NCBI RefSeq assembly: GCF_022370635.2
Contig: NZ_CP092362.2
Span: 3,534,001-3,598,000, forward strand
Length of the DNA stretch: 64,000 nucleotides
Reading direction: 5' to 3'
Source: Mycolicibacterium crocinum
GTDB lineage: Bacteria; Actinomycetota; Actinomycetes; Mycobacteriales; Mycobacteriaceae
Of the stretch, positions 45,751-53,282 are shown in pieces. Numbering within the stretch: the first letter of the stretch is position 1; every line of letters starts with the position of its first letter. The position numbers were made by a program, and so were the translations under genes. Under the pieces are notes generated by a model. That model did no database searches and had not been told where the DNA came from. It saw nothing but the letters and a program-made list of their open reading frames with translations.

Positions 45751-45786
45751 CGCGCACCTCTAGCGCGCACCTCTAGCGCACACCTC
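45751..45786. repeat. 13-bp tandem repeat, 2.8 copies
   Basis: CGCGCACCTCTAG is repeated exactly at 45751-45763 and 45764-45776, with a partial third copy CGCACACCTC at 45777-45786. It lies just after the isocitrate lyase stop and directly before the predicted left end of the outer IS110 element. The function is unknown. Confidence 0.7.
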
Positions 45787-45841
45787 GCCCAAACCGACTC
45801 AGTGTCATCTTTGTGATGCCGCTGTTGCGGTGGTTGGGTTC

Positions 45842-46000
45842 TTCTCACCTGGTGTGTGTGCTCACAAACCGACTGCCGTCCTGGAGGGGTGTGCGTTGAA
45901 TCGTTTTGCCGGCATCAGGTGGGAAGGACCGACCGGCGTGACTTGATAGGAGCGTGGCACCGCCCCCACTGAGATGTGTCCAGCCGGCCGGCCCAACCTT
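45842..46000 (+). ncRNA. Candidate bridge RNA of the outer IS110 element
   Basis: The leader before the transposase folds into two loops. Arms 45842-45851 and 45916-45925 pair over 10 bp with one G-U and enclose CAAACCGACT, identical to the host sequence ending at the element. A second stem, CCGGC at 45933-45937 with GCCGG at 45983-45987, encloses CACTGAG, the complement of the element's own left end. This arrangement matches the target- and donor-binding loops of IS110 bridge RNAs. The limits are approximate, and the assignment is by structure and matches only. Confidence 0.5.
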
Positions 46001-46036
46001 CACTCATCCACCTCTTGATGAAAGAAGGCACTGTCC

Positions 46037-46464
46037 ATGGTGGTCATTGGAGCCGATGTACACAAGCGCACCCACACTTTCGTCGCCGTCGATGACGTCG
46101 GGCGTGAACTCGGCAGTAAGACGGTTCCAGCAACGACGCCCGGACATACCGCTGCGGTGCAGTGGGGTCGGGAGAACTTCAGTGGCGAGGTGATCTGGGG
46201 CATCGAAGACTGCCGCAATCTGTCCGCACGTCTGGAACGTGATCTGCTCTCGGCCGGACAGAAAGTGGTGCGGGTAGCACCGAAGTTGATGGCGCTGCAG
46301 CGTGCCGGCGGACGCGCTCGCGGCAAGTCGGATCCCATCGATGCTTTGGCGGTGGCGCGTGCGGTGCTGCGTGAACCCGATCTGCCGGTGGCTGCCCACG
46401 ACGCGGTTTCACGGGAGTTGAAACTGTTGGTTGATCGCCGCGAAGACCTTGTGGTGCAACGCAC
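46037..46464 (+). pseudogene. IS110-family transposase A, N-terminal fragment
   Basis: This fragment encodes the RuvC-like DEDD domain: IGADVHKRTHTF (Asp), WGIEDCRNL (Glu) and KSDPIDALAVARA (two Asp). It ends at VVQRT where the IS256-family element enters; the frame then runs into that element until a stop at 46510. Joining 46037-46464 to 49491-50118 restores an unbroken frame of 351 residues, so the gene was intact before the insertion. The fragment lacks the C-terminal serine domain and cannot act alone. Confidence 0.9.
46457..46464. repeat. 8-bp target duplication, left copy
   Basis: CAACGCAC directly before the left inverted repeat of the IS256-family element. The identical copy is at 49483-49490. 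Eight bases is the usual duplication for IS256 elements. Confidence 0.9.
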
Positions 46465-46526
46465 GAGCGTGTCAGATGGTTTGTGTGAGGTAGTGGTGCT
46501 CCCGATTTGAAAGCCGAGACACACTG

Positions 46527-47361
46527 ATGACCGTGGTGGATAAGAAGCTTGAGCGTGAAGAACGTCGGCGTGAGCAGCGAGCGGGTGTAGAAGCCCTGGA
46601 GGCCTCGGGCGCTCTTGATGAGCTGTACGCGATGATCGACGCTGGCGAGGTCACTCTCGAGGGTAAGGATGGATTGATCCAGCAGCTGATCAAGGCGGGC
46701 CTGGAACGGGGGTTGCAGGCCGAGCTCAGCGATCACCTCGGTTACGACAAGGGCGATCCCGAGGCTGCGTTGTTCCCGAACTCACGCAACGGCTCGTCGG
46801 CGAAGACGGTGGCCACCAGCGTCGGCGATGTCGAACTGGCGATCCCGCGTGATCGCGACGCCACGTTCACCCCCACGCTGGTGCCCAAGGGCTCGCGCCG
46901 AGTTGGGGGGCTCGACGACATGATCGTCTCGCTGTATGCCGGCGGGATGACGGTGCGCGATATCGAGCATCACCTCGCATCGACGATCGGGACCGAGATC
47001 AGTCGCGAGACGATCTCCAAGATCACCGACGAGGTCCTCGAGGAGGTGCTGGCCTGGCAGCGTCGCCCGCTCGAATCGTTCTACCCGGTGATCTATCTCG
47101 ACGCGATCGTGGTCAAGGTCCGTGACGGTGCCCATGTGCGTAACAAGGCCGCCCACATCGCCGTTGGCGTCGATATGGAGGGCGTGAAACACGTTCTGGG
47201 GATCTGGATTCAGGCCACCGAGGGCGCGAAGTTCTGGGCCGGGGTGTGCGCCGAGTTGGCCAATCGTGGTGTCGCCGACGTCCTGATCGTGTGCTGCGAC
47301 GGACTGACCGGATTCCCCGAGGCGATCGAGGCGACCTGGCCAGACTCGTTGGTGCAGACCT
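46527..47361 (+). pseudogene. IS256-family mutator transposase, N-terminal part
   Basis: It encodes the helical N-terminus and the first catalytic aspartates: VIYLDAIVVKVRDG and VLIVCCDGLTGFPEAI. The mutator-type sequence SVGDVELAIPRDRD is clear. It stops matching after DSLVQT, where the inner IS110 element begins. Joined to 48913-49439 the frame is continuous for 453 residues. The ATG at 46527 lies 26 bp inside the left inverted repeat. Confidence 0.9.
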
Positions 47362-47404
47362 CATCTATTAACAATGGGTGGGCCGGGATGGTCTCGGCGT
47401 TCAC

Positions 47405-47571
47405 CTGCACCACCACGGGCAGGACCTGTGCAAACGCGTCACCTTCGAGGTCCACATGCAGACCTGTCCGCCCGTGGTGGCTGCGGGGCTTGGACCGGCC
47501 AGCGAGAGCAGCACCACCGGTAACAGCGGCGAGTGCCGAGATGAGGTTCCGGGCACGCCCCGTCATTGCAG
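47405..47571 (+). ncRNA. Candidate bridge RNA of the inner IS110 element
   Basis: A target loop is closed by 47410-47420 pairing with 47470-47480 over 11 bp. Inside, GTGCAAAC (47428-47435) matches 7 of 8 bases of the left target GTGCAGAC, and CCACA (47452-47456) complements TGTGG of the right target. A donor loop follows: ACAGCGGCGAGT (47523-47534) equals the element's right end ACAGCGGGAGT (48900-48910) with one extra C, and AGATGAG (47539-47545) is the exact complement of CTCATCT at its left end (47360-47366). All four guides fit the bridge-RNA model. The transcript limits are estimated. Confidence 0.65.
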
Positions 47572-47607
47572 CGTGAACCTTCGGATCGAAGGGATCTGAC
47601 TGCAATG
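47564..47607 (+). promoter_or_regulatory. Hairpin sequestering the transposase start codon
   Basis: CATTGCAG at 47564-47571 pairs with CTGCAATG at 47600-47607, which contains the ATG. Inside, CCTTCG (47578-47583) pairs with CGAAGG (47587-47592), which contains the GAAGGG ribosome site. Both initiation signals are therefore base-paired, a common way for insertion sequences to block translation from outside transcripts. Confidence 0.6.
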
Positions 47608-48825
47608 AATCAGGATAGTCCGGACGGTGCAAGTCGTTTCTGGTGCGGCATCGATTGGGGCGGATGCTCCCATCACCTCTGCGTCCTCGACGACAACGGC
47701 CACCAGCTCCTCAGCCGAAAGATCGCGCACACCGTCGACGGTTTGATGGCCCTGGTCGAGGTGATCGCCTCGTTGGCCGGCTCGGTGCGCATCGCCATCG
47801 AACGTGCTGAGGGCTTGCTCGTCGAGCATCTGCAACAGCACTGTGGCGCCGAAATCTATTGCGTTTCACCGAAGATCTCGGCGCGTGCACGTGAACGGTA
47901 TCGGATGGCGGCAGCCAAGTCCGACGAGTTCGATGCCTACGTTTTGGCCGACACATTGCGTCATCAGTACGCTCAGTGGCGGCCCTTAGCTGTTGCGTCA
48001 CCGGCACTGGCCGAGCTCATCGCGGTCAGCCGGGATCGTCAGCGCATCCTGGACATGCAAGTGGATACCGAGAATCGGCTGCGGTCGATCCTGGAGGCCT
48101 ACCACCCCGCACCTTTGCACCTGTTCTCCTCATTGGACCGTGACATCACCCTGGCGTTCATCCGGACCTTTCCCACTCCCGCGCAGGCGAGCAGGATCAC
48201 GACTAGACGAATGGGTGGATTCACCGGCCGACACGGCTACAGTGGCCGACAGAAACCCGAGACCCTCATCGCCCGGATGCAGCCTCATCTGTTGTCGGCC
48301 AGCGAAGGCACCGTCGCCGGTAAAGCTTTGGCGGCCAAAGCCTTTACAGAACAGCTCGCGCTACTCAACACTCATCTTCGAGCTCACGACAAGCGGCTGG
48401 GCGAGCTGCTCGACATGCACCCGGACACCCCGATCTTCACCAGTTTCCCCGGTATCGGACCCGTCACCGCCGGCGTCTTGATCTCCGAAATGGGTGAACA
48501 GCGCAGCCGTTTCCCATCGGCGCCGTCGTTATTGGCCGAGACCGGCTTGGCTCCGGTCACCAAGGCCTCCGGGCGCACCCGTCAGGTGAGGTTCCGCTAC
48601 GCCGCCAACCGGCGAATGCGCCACGCCATCGACTGGTGGATGTTCGTCGCCGTTCGTGAAGACCCTTGGTCGGCCGACATCTACGAACACGCCCGCGCCG
48701 CCGGCCAACCACACCATCGTGCTCTGCGTGGCCTGGGTGCGCGCTGGTGCCGCATTCTGTGGCGCTGCTGGCACGATCACGCCCTCTACGACCCGGTCAT
48801 CCACCGCCGCGCCACCGCGGCGTAG
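47605..48825 (+). CDS. IS110-family transposase (bridge recombinase), intact
   Basis: A 406-residue IS110 recombinase. The N-terminal RuvC-like DEDD domain shows CGIDWGG (Asp), RIAIERAEGLLVE (Glu) and AAKSDEFDAYVLAD (Asp, Asp). The C-terminal Tnp domain has FTSFPGIGPVTAGVLISEMG and VTKASGRTRQVRFRYAANRRMRHAI, the latter containing the probable catalytic serine. Length is normal for the IS110 group. The protein should recombine the element using the leader RNA as guide. It differs clearly from transposase A (406 versus 351 residues), so the two are separate elements. Confidence 0.93.
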   Translation: MNQDSPDGASRFWCGIDWGGCSHHLCVLDDNGHQLLSRKIAHTVDGLMALVEVIASLAGSVRIAIERAEGLLVEHLQQHCGAEIYCVSPKISARARERYRMAAAKSDEFDAYVLADTLRHQYAQWRPLAVASPALAELIAVSRDRQRILDMQVDTENRLRSILEAYHPAPLHLFSSLDRDITLAFIRTFPTPAQASRITTRRMGGFTGRHGYSGRQKPETLIARMQPHLLSASEGTVAGKALAAKAFTEQLALLNTHLRAHDKRLGELLDMHPDTPIFTSFPGIGPVTAGVLISEMGEQRSRFPSAPSLLAETGLAPVTKASGRTRQVRFRYAANRRMRHAIDWWMFVAVREDPWSADIYEHARAAGQPHHRALRGLGARWCRILWRCWHDHALYDPVIHRRATAA

Positions 48826-48912
48826 TCCGCCGATCCCATCACCGCGCTGAGCAAACCGAGTCAGTCGCGGCGACCGAACACGTCCGCGATGAAAGGTTGA
48901 CAGCGGGAGTCT

Positions 48913-49439
48913 GTGTGGTGCACTTGATCCGCGCAGCGATGCGTTTCGTGTCCTACACCCAGCGAAAGGCCGTCGCGGCCGCACTCAAAACGGTGTATCA
49001 GGCGCCCGACGCCGAGGCCGCTAGGGCGGCGTTGGACGCGTTCGCGGCCTCCGATCTCGGTCAAGCCAACCCGAACACGGTGCGGGTCTTCGAGGACGCG
49101 TGGGAGCGGTTCACTCCCTTCTTGGCGTTCCCGCCGATGCTGCGCCGGGTCATCTACACCACCAACGCCATCGAGTCGCTGAACTACCAACTGCGCAAGA
49201 TCATCAAAAACCGCGGCCACTTCCCCAACGACGCGGCGGTGGTCAAGCTGCTGTGGCTGGCGATCTGCAACATCGAAGACAAACGGGCCCGCGACCGCGC
49301 CAAGGAACGCGGGCGCGGGCTCGGCACGAAACGCACCGCCGAAGCCCGCCTCGTCGAGGGCCAGATCACCACTAACTGGAAACAAGCCCTCGCCCAACTC
49401 GCCCTGGCCTACCCCGAACGAATCAACCCCTACCTCTAA
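48913..49439 (+). pseudogene. IS256-family mutator transposase, C-terminal part
   Basis: It continues the interrupted frame as CVVHLIRAAMRFVSYTQRK and ends in INPYL. The third catalytic residue is in TTNAIESLNYQLRK. An unrelated upstream start codon lies within the inner element, so a truncated protein might be made, but without the first two aspartates it would be inactive. The stop is 7 bp before the right inverted repeat. Confidence 0.9.
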
Positions 49440-49482
49440 CCCCAACGAGCACAATTACTTACACAAAAATCTTGACAAGCTC

Positions 49483-49490
49483 CAACGCAC
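49483..49490. repeat. 8-bp target duplication, right copy
   Basis: CAACGCAC, identical to 46457-46464, follows the right inverted repeat and continues directly into the C-terminal half of transposase A. Confidence 0.9.
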
Positions 49491-50118
49491 CTCGATCGTC
49501 AACCGGTTCCTGGGTCGCGTTCATGAACTCGACCCCGCCCACAGCCCGAAGAAGCGTTCCCTGGATCGCGCCAAGACCCAGAAGGCGTTGGCGGACTGGC
49601 TGGCCACCCTCGACGGGCTTCTTGCCGAGCTGGCTGCAGACGAGCTGGCCGACATCGTTCGCCTCACCGCCACGATCAACGCACTGACCCAACGGATCGG
49701 GACCGCCGTGCAAGCAGTATCTCCGACCTTGTTGGCACTACCAGGCTGTGGTGAACTCACCGCAGCCAAACTGGTCGGCGAATCCGCTGGCATCACCCGC
49801 TTCACCAGCGAAGCTGCCTTCGCCCGCCACAACGGCACCGCACCCATTCCCGCCTGGTCGGGCAACACCGCTGGCCGGATGCGTCTCAACCGGACCGGCA
49901 ACCGCCAACTCAACGCCGCCCTGCACCGCATCGCCATTACCCAAGTCGGCATGACCTCAAGCGCTGGACAGGCCTATTACCGAAAACGACTGGCTGGCGG
50001 TGACTCCTCAGCAGAAGCGCTGCGGTGCCTTAAACGACGTCTGAGTCGCACTGTGTTCAACCGACTCCACGCCGACCAAAAATCACGGCATCCAACCAAC
50101 CACCAGGCCGCCGCTTGA
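49491..50118 (+). pseudogene. IS110-family transposase A, C-terminal fragment
   Basis: It resumes the outer transposase at SIVNRFLGRVHELDP and carries the C-terminal Tnp domain: LALPGCGELTAAKLVGES, FARHNGTAPIPAWSG and RTGNRQLNAALHRIA. The frame is in phase with 46037-46464 once the IS256 element and one target copy are removed. It stops at 50118. Confidence 0.9.
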
Positions 50119-50627
50119 CATAGGAGAAATGTTCCGCCGCGAACGTCGGAGTGATCGCCTGCAATTTGTCGATCTCGGCGAACGGGTCAGCGCGAGATTG
50201 AACTCACGCAGCGCACCACTCGCACGTTTCCTGCGTGGCTTCAATCTCGCGGAATGTGGCGCTAGCGGTGCGCGTGCCGATGATGGTTGCCGGCGCTCCG
50301 CGCGATCGCTGACGTGGTGGCTGCCCCGACCGGGCTGATCACGAGCGCTGGCCTGTTTCGCCCGGATTAGCCGGCCGATTCACAAAATAAGGGACCGCCA
50401 ATCACGGCCAATCGAGCGAACCGTAAACCCGACAGTATCGGTCCGGATTCGGTTCGGTGAACGGAAGATGAACACGCATGTCATGGCATGTTTTCCGCCG
50501 CAGCCTTGTCGCGCGTCAGTGGTCCTGAGACCAGCCGGACAGCAACATCTCGCATCCTTATCTGGGCACCGCACGGCTGGCCAGAAGATAGCGAAGGGAG
50601 TATGAGCGGTGGAATTGTCCAGGTAAA
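50119..50627. other. 509-bp noncoding region after the IS cluster
   Basis: No gene is recognisable. It contains the unresolved right end of IS110 element A, a strong hairpin at 50191-50251, and the promoter of the secreted-protein gene at 50628. One possible right core is the CT at 50334-50335, preceded by CCGACCGGG, which resembles CCGACCGGC in the leader at 45930-45937, but this is not convincing. Confidence 0.5.
50191..50251. repeat. Long hairpin, 21-bp arms
   Basis: Arms 50191-50211 and 50231-50251 are complementary at 19 of 21 positions (CGCGAGATTGAA and CACGCAG blocks), with a 19-base loop. It lies 73 bp after the IS transposase stop. It may be a dispersed intergenic palindrome of the host, a terminator, or part of the IS right end. 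Confidence 0.7.
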
Positions 50628-51305
50628 GTGCCGTCCGTGGGAAAGCACCGGTTAGCCAGGCCACGGCGCCGATGGTCCGTCGGTGTGGTCGCATTGGCCG
50701 CTCTCCCCACCGCGGCGATCCTCTCGGGCAGCACCGGCTCGGCACCCACCCGAGCGCCACACGGCTCGCTGGAATGCTGTGCCGAACTCGTCGCCGCCGC
50801 CCCGATAAATGTGGCCGCTACACCGATCAGCGCGCACTACGTCGTGATGACCCAAGCCGAGCTGGTGGCCAGCAGAAGTGCGGTCAACCGCACCACCCTG
50901 CACGCGCTGCCCGCAGGTATCGGTGTGGAACAGGGGCTGCAAGTCAAAACGATTCTGGCCGAGCGCCTCGTCAGTGCCTACTTCCCCGAGATCCACAGCA
51001 TCGGTGGGGTTCGGCCCGACGCGCTGAAATGGCATCCGAACGGCATGGCGATCGACGTGATGATCCCGAACTACCAGAGCCCTGAGGGCAAGGAACTGGG
51101 TGACCGGATCGCCGCGTTCGCCCTGGCCAATGCCGACCGGCTGGATCTGAACCATGTGATCTGGCGGCGCATCATCTACGACCACGCAGGCAAGCCGTCG
51201 TTGATGCCGAATCTCGGAGGCGACGACGCCAACCACTACACTCACGTACACATTGCCACCAACGGTGGTGGCTATCCGACTGGTGACGAGAGTTATTTTG
51301 GCTGA
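50628..51305 (+). CDS. Secreted protein with M15 peptidase-like zinc motif
   Basis: A 225-residue exported protein. The N-terminal segment RRRWSVGVVALAALPTAAIL is a signal peptide or anchor. The C-terminal domain has KWHPNGMAIDVMIPN (H-x6-D) and DANHYTHVHIA, a histidine/aspartate pattern like the zinc site of M15/VanY-type D-Ala-D-Ala peptidases, though family members in mycobacteria are mostly uncharacterised. A role in peptidoglycan trimming is therefore only suggested. It starts with GTG at 50628; a GTG at 50637 is possible. Its end overlaps the next gene. Confidence 0.65.
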   Translation: MPSVGKHRLARPRRRWSVGVVALAALPTAAILSGSTGSAPTRAPHGSLECCAELVAAAPINVAATPISAHYVVMTQAELVASRSAVNRTTLHALPAGIGVEQGLQVKTILAERLVSAYFPEIHSIGGVRPDALKWHPNGMAIDVMIPNYQSPEGKELGDRIAAFALANADRLDLNHVIWRRIIYDHAGKPSLMPNLGGDDANHYTHVHIATNGGGYPTGDESYFG

Positions 51306-51783
51306 CCCCAAGGCTTTTGGCGTGGCAATAGGCTCTGCACTCCTGTTGATCTCGGCCCCCGCAGCGCACGCGGACGAGGTGTTCTGGGGCGGTTGGTACA
51401 AGATCACCTTCCACACCGATCAGAAGTCGGGTACGTCCATCGCCGCCACCCAACAGGAAACGCCGTATACGGCCTCGTACAAGATCACGACGGACTGCGC
51501 TGCCGGCATTTGCACCGCCTCGGTGCTCGACGGGCCGACGCCCAAGGACAACGCGACGCAGAGCACCAGCTTCGTGTGGTCGGGTTCGCAGTGGTCACGG
51601 TCGAACGACTGGCGGTGGGACTGCACCCTCCCGGACGGCGCCATCACCTACGACCCGGCGCATTCAATGACCACCTACAAGCCGCAGCCCGATGGATCGC
51701 TGGCGGGCTCGTTCGAGACGACGATCGAGAGCGGACCCTGCCAAGGCACCGTCACGATTCCGGTGACCGCCGTACCGTCCTGA
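51298..51783 (+). CDS. Secreted hypothetical protein
   Basis: A roughly 161-residue exported protein of unrecognised family. The signal region GVAIGSALLLISAPAAHADE has a clear AHA cleavage site. The mature protein contains cysteines in TTDCAAGICTAS, WRWDCTLP and SGPCQGT, suggesting two disulfides, and a beta-rich pattern. The true start is uncertain: TTG 51298 overlaps the previous stop by 8 bp; GTG 51283 or GTG 51322 are alternatives. It is probably cotranscribed with the preceding secreted protein. Confidence 0.65.
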   Translation: MADPKAFGVAIGSALLLISAPAAHADEVFWGGWYKITFHTDQKSGTSIAATQQETPYTASYKITTDCAAGICTASVLDGPTPKDNATQSTSFVWSGSQWSRSNDWRWDCTLPDGAITYDPAHSMTTYKPQPDGSLAGSFETTIESGPCQGTVTIPVTAVPS

Positions 51784-51810
51784 GATCAGGCGTCCCCTAG
51801 GGTTCCAAGG

Positions 51811-53226
51811 ATGAATCGTCTCGACCGCTTCTTCGAGATCACCGCCCGCGGGTCGACGATTGGCGCCGAAGTTCGAGGCGGCCTGGTCACCTTCATCGCG
51901 ATGGCCTACATCGTCGTGCTGAACCCGATCATCCTGTCCGGCGCCGCCGACGTGACGGGACAGAAGCTCGGCTTCGCGCAGGTGTCGGCCACGACGTCGC
52001 TGGCGGCTGGGGCGATGACGATCCTGTTCGGCGTTTTCGCCCGGCTTCCGTTCGCGTTCGCCGCGGGGCTGGGCATCAACTCGTTCCTGGCCACCACGGT
52101 GGTGGGAACCGTCAGCTGGCCCGAGGCGATGGGGCTGGTGGTGATCAACGGCCTCATCATCGTCGCGCTGGCTGTCACCGGACTGCGTCGCCTGGTATTC
52201 GACGCGGTGCCCATGCAGCTCAAACTGGCGATCACCGCCGGCATCGGCCTGTTCATCATGTTCATCGGCCTGGTCGACGCCGGTTTCATTTCGTCGACCG
52301 GATTGCCTTCTCCTCCAGTCGGATTGGGTGGCGGCGGGCACGGCTCGATCAGCACCGTACCCACGGTGGTGTTCGTGTTCACGCTTCTGCTCACCGGAAT
52401 CCTGGTCGTGCGCAAGGTCCGTGGCGGCATTCTGCTCGGATTGGTGGCCGGCACCGTGGTCGCGGTCGTCATCGAAGCGATCTGGCATCTGGGGCCCGCT
52501 ACCAAGAACCACGGCGGCTGGACCCTGTCGGTGCCGACACTGTCGGGGTCGCCGTTCGCGCTTCCCGATCTCTCTCTGCTGGGCGCGTTCAGTTTCGACA
52601 GTTTCGGGCGTATCGGCGTCCTGGCCGCCACAATGCTGGTGTTCACTTTGGTATTCGCCAACTTCTTCGACGCGATGGGCACCTTCACCGGGCTGTCCCG
52701 CGAAGCCGGCCTGGCCGACGACCGCGGGAACTTCCCGCGGCTGCGCTCGGCGCTGATCGTGGAGGGCGCCGGCGCGGTGGTCGGCGGCGCGACGTCGGCG
52801 TCGTCGAACACCGTATTCATCGAGTCCGGCGCGGGCATCGAGGAGGGCGCCAAGACCGGACTGGCCAACCTCGTCACCGGCGTGCTGTTCCTTGCCGCGA
52901 TGTTCGTCGGGCCGCTGGCGCAGATCGTGCCCACCGAGGTCGCGGCGGCCGCGCTCGTGATCGTCGGAACGATGATGTTCTCCCAACTGCGCCACGTCGA
53001 CGTGTCGGAATTCTCGGTGGCGCTGCCGGTCGTGCTGACGGTCGCGGTCATGCCGTTCAGCTACTCGATCGCCAACGGCATCGGGGTCGGCTTCGTGACG
53101 TGGGTGGTGGTGCGGTCGGCCGCCGGTAAGGCCCGCGAGATCAGCCCGTTGTTGTGGGTCGTCGCGGCCGGCTTCGTGTTGTACTTCGCGCGCAGTGGGA
53201 TCGAGTCGCTGCTGGGTGTCTCCTAG
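51811..53226 (+). CDS. NCS2-family purine permease, AzgA-like
   Basis: A 471-residue transporter. It has about 12-14 hydrophobic segments and the signatures FAAGLGINSFLATTV near residue 86, ANFFDAMGTFTGLSREAGL near residue 283 and SASSNTVFIESGAGIEEG near residue 330, all typical of the AzgA/PbuG adenine, guanine and hypoxanthine permeases. It should bring purine bases in with protons. It is monocistronic as far as can be seen, with a short gap to the acetyltransferase gene. Confidence 0.88.
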   Translation: MNRLDRFFEITARGSTIGAEVRGGLVTFIAMAYIVVLNPIILSGAADVTGQKLGFAQVSATTSLAAGAMTILFGVFARLPFAFAAGLGINSFLATTVVGTVSWPEAMGLVVINGLIIVALAVTGLRRLVFDAVPMQLKLAITAGIGLFIMFIGLVDAGFISSTGLPSPPVGLGGGGHGSISTVPTVVFVFTLLLTGILVVRKVRGGILLGLVAGTVVAVVIEAIWHLGPATKNHGGWTLSVPTLSGSPFALPDLSLLGAFSFDSFGRIGVLAATMLVFTLVFANFFDAMGTFTGLSREAGLADDRGNFPRLRSALIVEGAGAVVGGATSASSNTVFIESGAGIEEGAKTGLANLVTGVLFLAAMFVGPLAQIVPTEVAAAALVIVGTMMFSQLRHVDVSEFSVALPVVLTVAVMPFSYSIANGIGVGFVTWVVVRSAAGKAREISPLLWVVAAGFVLYFARSGIESLLGVS

Positions 53227-53282
53227 CGCCGCGCAGAAATTGAGATGCCGCCGGCGCACCTGGTTGGCTAGCGTCAGGCCTC

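Larger units (their letters stand above)
47362..48912 (+). mobile_element. Inner IS110-family element (B), 1551 bp, CT core
   Basis: The boundaries follow from the interrupted IS256 transposase: GTGCAGAC-CT at 47352-47361 continues as GTGTGG at 48913. CT occurs at both junctions (47360-47361 and 48911-48912), so the element carries one copy, as IS110 elements do when they recombine at a dinucleotide core. There are no terminal inverted repeats and no longer target duplication. Its single gene is intact, so it may still be active. Confidence 0.92.
46465..49482 (+). mobile_element. IS256-family element inserted in IS110 element A, itself interrupted
   Basis: The ends are imperfect inverted repeats of about 36 bp. 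The left (46465-46501) starts GAGCGTGTCAG and ends TGGTGCTC; the right (49447-49482), read inward, starts GAGCTTGTCAAG and ends TTGTGCTC. An 8-bp duplication CAACGCAC flanks it. Without the inner IS110 element it would be about 1.47 kb, normal for the family. The transposase is split at 47361/48913, so this copy cannot move by itself unless the inner element leaves. Confidence 0.92.
45798..50118 (+). mobile_element. Outer IS110-family element (A), interrupted; right end not resolved
   Basis: The transposase of this element is split at 46464/49491 by the IS256-family insertion. The left end is placed at the CT at 45798. There CAAACCGACT (45790-45799) recurs exactly in the leader at 45865-45874, as expected of a left target guide, and CTCAGTG (45798-45804) is the exact complement of CACTGAG at 45967-45973, as expected of a right donor guide. 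The right boundary lies beyond the transposase stop at 50118 but I could not identify it; the coordinate given is a minimum. Confidence 0.6.

Noticed and set aside
46037..46510. A complete short IS110 transposase of 157 residues
   Set aside because: After residue 143 the sequence is that of the IS256-family inverted repeat; the rest of the transposase resumes in frame at 49491.
50334..50335. CT at this position as the right core of IS110 element A
   Set aside because: Partial matches to leader sequences exist on both sides, but they are short, and the strong hairpin at 50191-50251 would then belong to the element; evidence is too weak to set the boundary.
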